A stretch of 5,257 nucleotides of DNA from Chloroflexota bacterium (GTDB lineage Bacteria; Chloroflexota; Anaerolineae; 4572-78; J111), in NCBI GenBank assembly GCA_003695455.1, contig RFJF01000814.1, positions 1 through 5,257 on the forward strand. The letters are read 5' to 3'. Position numbers and translations under genes: made by a program. The notes under the pieces were generated by a model, which was not told the origin of the DNA, did not search any database, and worked only from the letters and a program-made list of their open reading frames with translations. Positions 1-3,943 of the stretch are shown one piece after another; positions within the stretch are counted from its first letter, which is position 1; each line of letters begins with the position of its first letter.

Positions 1-563
1 ACCTGGCCCTGCGCGGCTTTGCCAAAACCGGCGGCACTCGGGGGCTGATTGATATGTCCGGCCCCACGGACCACCGCGCGCCGCAACTGGCAGAACTGTT
101 CGGCGATAAACGGCTGCCCACCTTCAGCAGCGTCTACCGGGCCAATAATTGGGATTGGGGCAGCAATTCTCGCGGGGGGGCCATCACCGATTTTGAGGTA
201 ACGGTGGTTGGCATGGCCGTGGAACCGGGCGAAATCATCCACGTGCCGGGGGCCAATTACGATATTGGGCAGGGGTATCAGGTGCTGGTGCTGTACGCCG
301 GCACCGAGCGCATCACCCTGAAATACACCGGCGAAGACAGCGTGGTCAGCGGCTACACCATCCACGTGGATGGCGTGTGCGTTGAGCCAAACCTGCTGGC
401 CCTGTACGAAAAAATGAACCGCGAAGGACGCCGCCACCTGCCGGCACTCCGGGCCGGGCAAGGGTTTGGCCGGGCGCGCGGCGAGGAAATTCAGGTAGCC
501 ATCCGCGATACCGGCCGCTTTATGGACCCGCGGGTGCGCAAAGATTGGTGGCGCGGCCACTGA
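1..563 (+). CDS. Unrecognised protein, 3' portion of a gene that begins upstream of the window
   Basis: The frame is open from base 3 to the TGA at 561-563, so the ATG at 54 need not be the start; 17 further residues (LALRGFAKTGGTRGLID) precede it in frame and read as real protein. About 186 residues are visible. No signal peptide or membrane segment lies in the visible part. The middle (about window bases 200-400) alternates hydrophobic and polar residues and looks beta-rich, including YQVLVLYAGTERITLKYTG and GYTIHVDGVCVEP. The C-terminus is more charged and ends DPRVRKDWWRGH. I recall similar C-terminal regions in large, poorly characterised proteins of Chloroflexota, but I cannot name a family or function. 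A beta-barrel fold like that of M23-type proteins came to mind, but no metal-binding motif supports it. The gene converges on the SLATT gene across a 201-nt gap. Coding status is well supported; function is unknown. Confidence 0.8.
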   Translation, partial: LALRGFAKTGGTRGLIDMSGPTDHRAPQLAELFGDKRLPTFSSVYRANNWDWGSNSRGGAITDFEVTVVGMAVEPGEIIHVPGANYDIGQGYQVLVLYAGTERITLKYTGEDSVVSGYTIHVDGVCVEPNLLALYEKMNREGRRHLPALRAGQGFGRARGEEIQVAIRDTGRFMDPRVRKDWWRGH

Positions 564-617
564 TTCGCCGCCCCTGTCTGCGGTTTGAAATCCAACCACC
601 CTGCATTTTTAAATCAG

Positions 618-698
618 TCCACAGATGAACACAGATTTTTACAGATTTTTTAGATAATTTTTTGCTTTTATCTGTGCTCATCTGTGTGAATCTGTGGA
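618..698. repeat. Large imperfect inverted repeat of the CACAGAT type
   Basis: The left arm (618-646) and right arm (670-698) are 29 nt each and pair at 23 of 29 positions around a 23-nt T-rich loop (647-669). Each arm contains CACAGAT-like words spaced about 10 nt apart: CCACAGAT, ACACAGAT and ACAGAT on the left, and their complements on the right. The mismatches cluster at 627-628/688-689 and 637-640/676-679. The element lies between two converging genes, so it could form a hairpin in transcripts from either strand and help end transcription or protect 3' ends. No uridine run follows either arm, so it is not a classical intrinsic terminator. From memory, CACAGAT-rich intergenic inverted repeats are dispersed in several environmental bacterial phyla; only one copy is visible here. 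Confidence 0.8.
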
Positions 699-737
699 TA
701 AATTTACCCTGTTACTCAAACTGTAGAGAAACAAGTT

Positions 738-765
738 CTGTACTCTGTATTCTGTAATCTGACTT
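738..765. repeat. Tandem degenerate heptamer tract (four units)
   Basis: Three consecutive 7-nt units, CTGTACT then CTGTATT then CTGTAAT, are followed by a degenerate fourth, CTGACTT. The tract ends on the first base of the minus-strand SLATT stop codon (765-767). The exact 7-nt period resembles the short tandemly repeated heptanucleotides described in cyanobacteria and seen in other phyla. It may be a neutral repeat family; no function can be read from the sequence. Confidence 0.7.
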
Positions 766-1628
766 CAGGCCAGCGTCAGCGGCACTTCCACAATGCCGCC
801 GGGCGGAACCTGCACCATCGTTTCGGCCTGCACCGGGCGGCCATCAATTTCCCCGGACACGGTCACTTTGTAACTGCCGGGGAACACATCGCTGACCACG
901 CCGGATTCTCCCCGGTGGTGCTGCGGCGATTTTCCGGCCACGGTCAAGCGCCAGCCGTCGGCGCAATTGGCGCCGTTGTCCACTTTTGCCACAATTGCGC
1001 CTGTGGCGGTAGCGGCAATCTGCGCCTTGCCGGTTTCATCCAGCCGGCGCAGCACATTTTGAAACTCGCTGACCCACGCCTGGGTTTCATCTTCCACCAG
1101 TTTCGAGACTTCGGCGGCAAAGTTGGCGCAGTTCACAATCATGGCCTGCGCCTGCTCAAACCCCGGCGGGGTGGCGCCCCACGCCGCCCGCTCCTGCATC
1201 CAGTTGTACTGAAAGGCTTCCAGTTTGGATTGAATGTGCATCTGGGTGGTCATAAAACGCATCCACGCCGACGAAAAGCCAAAAAAGCGATCCAGCCCCA
1301 GCGCAGTGGCTGCCACGGCAATTGCCACCGAGGCCCACGCCGGGTTGAACAGCACACTGGCCTTCTCGGCCAGCGGCATCTGCGATAAAATGGGCAAAAT
1401 GCCGCCCAGCGCCGTAGCCAAAATCGCCGTGACCCGCAGGGTTTGCGCCCACCGCTTTTTAGGCCGCGACTTGGCATCGTACCAGCGAATACTGCTCTCG
1501 GCTTTGCCCACGGTAAAACGGAACAACCGCTCCAGCGACGGCTCCAGATTATCTCCATCCCAGCGCAGCGCGTTGGGGTTAAACCGCTCCCGCCTGGGGG
1601 CGGGCTTGCCCGGCTTGTCACTCATCAT
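765..1628 (-). CDS. SLATT-type two-TM membrane protein with C-terminal beta-sandwich-like domain
   Basis: The 287-residue product has the layout of a SLATT domain (SMODS- and SLOG-associating two-transmembrane effector). Residues 21-58 are amphipathic (LRWDGDNLEPSLERLF, then SSIRWYDAKSRPKKRW). TM1 is about 62-82 (LRVTAILATALGGILPIL) and TM2 about 96-113, running into the signature LGLDRFFGFSSAWMRF at 110-125. Residues 126-205 form a long helical, probably coiled-coil segment. Residues 206-287 switch to beta-rich sequence (FPGSYKVTVSG, then VPPGGIVEVPLTLA), like carboxypeptidase-regulatory or PEGA-type domains. SLATT proteins are predicted pore-forming effectors in conflict systems driven by nucleotide second messengers; no SMODS nucleotidyltransferase or SLOG sensor is visible here. 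There are two adjacent ATGs: GGAGG at 1632-1636 is 3 nt from the first and 6 nt from the second (1623-1625), so translation may begin at residue 2. The gene is transcribed away from the men operon and flanked by repeats. Family call fairly sure; role inferred. Confidence 0.8.
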   Translation of the reverse strand: MMSDKPGKPAPRRERFNPNALRWDGDNLEPSLERLFRFTVGKAESSIRWYDAKSRPKKRWAQTLRVTAILATALGGILPILSQMPLAEKASVLFNPAWASVAIAVAATALGLDRFFGFSSAWMRFMTTQMHIQSKLEAFQYNWMQERAAWGATPPGFEQAQAMIVNCANFAAEVSKLVEDETQAWVSEFQNVLRRLDETGKAQIAATATGAIVAKVDNGANCADGWRLTVAGKSPQHHRGESGVVSDVFPGSYKVTVSGEIDGRPVQAETMVQVPPGGIVEVPLTLA

Positions 1629-1631
1629 TAA

Positions 1632-1636
1632 CCTCC
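1632..1636 (-). promoter_or_regulatory. Ribosome binding site of the SLATT gene
   Basis: On the minus strand, GGAGG is followed by TTAATGATG, so two in-frame ATGs compete. The spacing is 3 nt to the first (1626-1628) and 6 nt to the second (1623-1625). The second is nearer the usual optimum, so the mature start may be one codon inside the annotated one. Confidence 0.7.
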
Positions 1637-1651
1637 GGAAAAATAGATGCA

Positions 1652-1679
1652 GGATTCAGGGGTCAGGAGTTGGGATTCA
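1652..1679. repeat. Tandem degenerate heptamer tract, forward orientation
   Basis: Four consecutive 7-nt units read GGATTCA, GGGGTCA, GGAGTTG and again GGATTCA. The first and last are identical and lie exactly 21 nt apart. The tract sits just upstream of the SLATT start and faces a second heptamer tract at 1695-1715 in the opposite orientation. Confidence 0.65.
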
Positions 1680-1694
1680 GAGAAGCACCGGTCT

Positions 1695-1715
1695 TACTCC
1701 CTACTCCCTACTCCT
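1695..1715. repeat. Tandem heptamer tract TACTCCC x3, inverted relative to 1652-1679
   Basis: TACTCCC is repeated perfectly twice (1695-1708), followed by a third unit TACTCCT. Read on the minus strand the unit is GGGAGTA, which resembles the GGAGTTG unit of the tract at 1652-1679. The two tracts form a loose head-to-head pair separated by 15 nt. Pairing between them would be imperfect, so I do not call a hairpin. Confidence 0.75.
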
Positions 1716-1755
1716 TTTACATTACCCGAACCCCCGCCGAAATGCAAGCCCAAAT

Positions 1756-1774
1756 TTGTCAATTTTTTTGACAA
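1756..1774. promoter_or_regulatory. Perfect 7-bp inverted repeat overlapping the -35 of the TetR-men promoter
   Basis: TTGTCAA and TTGACAA are perfect reverse complements separated by five T residues. The right arm contains the TTGACA -35 hexamer at 1768-1773, so a protein bound here would interfere with or touch RNA polymerase. It may be a second regulatory site distinct from the ACCGGT operator, or a by-product of having TTGACA on both strands. Confidence 0.45.
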
Positions 1775-1796
1775 CCGCCCTTCCTTGTGGTATGTT
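1768..1796 (+). promoter_or_regulatory. Sigma70-type promoter of the TetR-menF-menD operon
   Basis: The -35 hexamer TTGACA (1768-1773) matches the consensus at all six positions. A 17-nt spacer leads to TATGTT (1791-1796), four of six matches to TATAAT. It is preceded by TG and one base (1788-1790), giving an extended -10. The expected transcription start is near 1803, leaving a leader of about 39 nt before the TetR ATG. The spacing and the adjoining operator make this the most convincing promoter in the window. Confidence 0.75.
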
Positions 1797-1803
1797 TCAC
1801 GAC

Positions 1804-1823
1804 TAGACTGACCGGTCGGTTTA
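1804..1823. promoter_or_regulatory. Probable TetR operator at the transcription start
   Basis: TAGACTGACCGGTCGGTTTA is a near-palindrome centred between 1813 and 1814, with 8 of 10 pairs complementary (mismatches at 1806/1821 and 1809/1818). A GACCGGTC core with symmetrical flanks is common among TetR-family operators. It begins about one base after the predicted +1, where bound repressor would block initiation or early elongation. It lies 18 nt before the regulator's own ATG, so autorepression is the likely function. Confidence 0.75.
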
Positions 1824-1841
1824 TTTTACAGAAAGTGAATC

Positions 1842-2489
1842 ATGTCCAAATCCGCAGAACTGTCAGACAAAGCCAGAGCCACCCGCGAGCGCATCCTTGA
1901 TGCAGCTGTTAACGTATTTTCCCGCAAGGGCTACCACGCCACCAAAGTGGACGATATTGTGGGCGAATCGGAAACGTCCAAAGGTTCGGTGTATTTCCAT
2001 TTTCCCGGCAAACAGCAGATTTTTTTGGCGCTGGTAGATAAATTTGCCGATATGCTCCAGCGCCGCGTGGCCGAAGCCGTGGCGCAGGAGACCGACAGTG
2101 TGCAGCGCGTCAACCTGGCCCTGCAAGTCTGCCTGCAAACGTTTGCCCAGTATCGAAGTCTGGCCAAGATTTTTCTGGTGCAGGCCGTGGGGCTGGGCAC
2201 GGTGTTTGAAGAAAAACGGCTGGAACTCCACGACCGCTTTGCCGGCCTCATCCGCGAATATCTGGACCAGGCCGTTGCCGCCGGCGACATTGCCCCCGTA
2301 GACACCGAAATGGTGGCCTACGCCTGGATGGGCGCCATCAACGAGGTGGTCATTCGCTGGGTGTACACCGGCCAGCCCACCCCGGACCGGCTGATGGGAT
2401 CGCTGCGCGAAATACTGTTGCGCAGCGTGGGCGTGCCGGAAGAACGCATCCGGCAAAGCGAACCGGCGCTGTCCGCGGAACTGGTCTGA
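1842..2489 (+). CDS. TetR/AcrR-family transcriptional regulator, first gene of the men operon
   Basis: The 215-residue product has normal TetR length. The N-terminal DNA-binding domain is clear: TRERILDAAVNVFSRKGYHAT (about 14-34), then the helix-turn-helix TKVDDIVGESETSKGSVYFHF (34-54), and FPGKQQIFLALVDKF leading into helix 4. Residues 70-200 form an all-helical ligand-binding and dimerisation domain with no recognisable ligand signature; it most resembles the C-terminal domains of TetR proteins linked to fatty-acid or lipid metabolism, but this is a loose impression. The start is supported by a TetR-typical N-terminus; the upstream Shine-Dalgarno match is weak (GAAAGTGA, 1831-1838). A palindrome on its own promoter indicates autoregulation. 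The stop codon is 26 nt before the preferred menF start, so the regulator and the menaquinone genes are almost certainly co-transcribed. The inducer is unknown. Confidence 0.92.
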   Translation: MSKSAELSDKARATRERILDAAVNVFSRKGYHATKVDDIVGESETSKGSVYFHFPGKQQIFLALVDKFADMLQRRVAEAVAQETDSVQRVNLALQVCLQTFAQYRSLAKIFLVQAVGLGTVFEEKRLELHDRFAGLIREYLDQAVAAGDIAPVDTEMVAYAWMGAINEVVIRWVYTGQPTPDRLMGSLREILLRSVGVPEERIRQSEPALSAELV

Positions 2490-2500
2490 TGAGTGAAAAC

Positions 2501-2508
2501 AGGAAAGG
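2501..2508 (+). promoter_or_regulatory. Ribosome binding site choosing the menF start
   Basis: AGGAAAGG lies 7 nt upstream of the ATG at 2516. The alternative ATG at 2489 overlaps the TetR stop codon as TGATG and has no good Shine-Dalgarno sequence. This favours 2516, although the overlapping ATG could be used by coupled re-initiation. Confidence 0.65.
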
Positions 2509-2515
2509 TTCAAAT

Positions 2516-3943
2516 ATGTTGAATTCGGTCAACACCCACCTCTACCAAAATTTCACCGATACCCGCATCGAAACACCGCCGGCTACCGTGGTCAGCCTGT
2601 CTGTGCCGTGGCCGGAAACCAACCTGCTCGATTTTCTCCGGCTGGGCAACAACGCCCCCCGCGTGTACTGGGAAAGCAGCCAGACGTTGGTGCAGTTTGC
2701 CGGCTTTGGCGTGGCTGCCCGCTTGACCGCCACCGGCCCGGACCGTTTTCACGCCATCCAGCAGCAAGCAGACCGGCTCTTCAGCCGGCTCGTTTCCATT
2801 TCCAACGATATTCCGGCGGATGTTGGGCCACGTCTGTTTGGCGGCTTTGCCTTCAATGCCGACGACCAACCGGCGGGGCTGTGGTCGGCATTTCCGGCGG
2901 CGGCGTTTGTGTTGCCCCAGGTGCAGTTGTGCCGGGTCAACGGCCAAAGTTGGCTGACCGTCAACCGCCAGATATTTTCATCCGCCGAACAGGCCGAAGC
3001 CGCGCGCAGTCTGCCCCGCGAAGTTGACCGGCTCCGCGCCGAACTGGACGCGGTCCTCAAAAATAGCGGGGCGGAAATACACCACAACCCGCAACTGCTG
3101 GCCGCCAATCTGATGGCGCAGGAAACCTGGAGCCGGCTGGTTTCAGAGGCCACCCGCCGCATCCGGCGCGGCGAACTGGACAAAGTGGTACTGGCCCGCG
3201 CCCGGCAAATGAGCTTTGCCCGCCCGGTTGACCCCGCCGCCGTCCTGTCCCGGCTGGCTCGCCGCTACCCGGACACCTACCGCTTCCTTTTTGAGCCGAT
3301 TCCCGGCCACGCCTTTTACGGCGCCACCCCTGAACTGCTGGCTCGCGTGCGCGGCAAAACCTTGCGCACCGTGGCTATGGCCGGCTCAATTGCCCGCGGA
3401 GACACGCCGCAAGCAGACACCGAACTGGGCCGCCAACTGCTGAACAACCCCAAAGAACAGCACGAACACGCACTGGTGGTAGACGCCATCCGTGAAAACC
3501 TGCAACATTCGGTCACAAATCTGCAAATTCCGGCAGAACCGGGCCTGTGCAAATTAAACAATATTCAACACTTGCAAACCAAAATCGAGGGAACTCTCAT
3601 TGAAAATCGCGGAGTTTTGCCCGTAATTCAGGGTTTGCACCCAACACCGGCAGTCGGCGGGCGACCCCGCAGTATCGCTCTGGATATTATTCACCACGTG
3701 GAACCCACCCCGCGCGGCTGGTACGCCGCGCCCATCGGCTGGCTGGACCGGCAGGGCAACGGAACCTTCGCCGTGGCTATTCGCTCGGCGGTGAGCGTAG
3801 GCAACGAAAGCATGCTTTTTGCCGGAGCCGGTATTGTGGCCGATTCCGTGCCGGAGAAGGAATGGCGTGAAACCGAGCTAAAATTCAGGCCGCTGGCCAA
3901 CGCGCTGGCCGGAGAAGGGGTCAATGGACGCGCCCAATCGTAA
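2516..3943 (+). CDS. menF: Isochorismate synthase MenF
   Basis: MenF isomerises chorismate to isochorismate with Mg2+, the entry step to menaquinone in the cytoplasm. The 475-residue product carries the chorismate-binding fold in its C-terminal two thirds: LDKVVLARAR (221-230, K223), FYGATPELL (267-275, E273), AMAGSIARG (287-295), NPKEQHEH (311-318, E317), IQHLQTKIEGTL (350-361), LHPTPAVGG (374-382), RGWYAAPIGW (400-409), AIRSA (421-425), AGAGIV (436-441) and EKEWRETELK (447-456, E449). From memory, E. coli MenF uses K190 and E240 for catalysis and E284 and E416 for Mg2+; all four occur here at a constant offset of 33 residues, so the enzyme looks intact. The N-terminal 200 residues are more divergent, as is usual. 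An upstream ATG at 2489 would add nine residues. Immediate linkage to menD argues for MenF over siderophore EntC or anthranilate synthase. The end overlaps menD by 20 nt. Confidence 0.95.
   Translation: MLNSVNTHLYQNFTDTRIETPPATVVSLSVPWPETNLLDFLRLGNNAPRVYWESSQTLVQFAGFGVAARLTATGPDRFHAIQQQADRLFSRLVSISNDIPADVGPRLFGGFAFNADDQPAGLWSAFPAAAFVLPQVQLCRVNGQSWLTVNRQIFSSAEQAEAARSLPREVDRLRAELDAVLKNSGAEIHHNPQLLAANLMAQETWSRLVSEATRRIRRGELDKVVLARARQMSFARPVDPAAVLSRLARRYPDTYRFLFEPIPGHAFYGATPELLARVRGKTLRTVAMAGSIARGDTPQADTELGRQLLNNPKEQHEHALVVDAIRENLQHSVTNLQIPAEPGLCKLNNIQHLQTKIEGTLIENRGVLPVIQGLHPTPAVGGRPRSIALDIIHHVEPTPRGWYAAPIGWLDRQGNGTFAVAIRSAVSVGNESMLFAGAGIVADSVPEKEWRETELKFRPLANALAGEGVNGRAQS
3911..3920 (+). promoter_or_regulatory. 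Ribosome binding site of menD inside menF
   Basis: GGAGAAGGGG lies within the last codons of menF, 3 nt before the menD ATG at 3924, or 5 to 6 nt if the GGAGAAGG portion is what pairs. It supports this start and implies coupled translation of menF and menD. Confidence 0.7.

Noticed and set aside
568..586. Possible terminator after the first gene (CCGC and GCGG arms followed by TTT)
   Set aside because: The stem is only four base pairs with a loop of about eight bases and three T residues; too weak to call.
693..701. Perfect DnaA-box-like nonamer TTATCCACA on the minus strand
   Set aside because: It is a single copy created by the edge of the CACAGAT repeat, with no cluster of boxes, AT-rich unwinding element or dnaA/dnaN neighbours, so it does not indicate an origin.
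618..765. CRISPR-like array made of the CACAGAT and heptamer repeats
   Set aside because: The repeats are far too short and degenerate, there are no unique spacers of uniform length, and no cas genes are present.
915..1388. Plus-strand open frame opposite the SLATT gene
   Set aside because: It is an antisense shadow: Arg, His and Pro-rich low-quality sequence with no domain, while the minus strand encodes a coherent two-TM protein with a good ribosome binding site.
1719..1762. Promoter for the SLATT gene on the minus strand
   Set aside because: TTGACA occurs at 1762-1757 but no -10 lies at the right distance (the place is CGGCGG). TTGCAT with TAATGT at 1747-1719 has correct spacing but only about three matches per hexamer.
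1863..2513. Long minus-strand open frame opposite the TetR gene
   Set aside because: Its composition is His/Gly/Phe-rich with no recognisable motif, and it lies fully antisense to a clear TetR gene in G+C-rich DNA where such frames are common.
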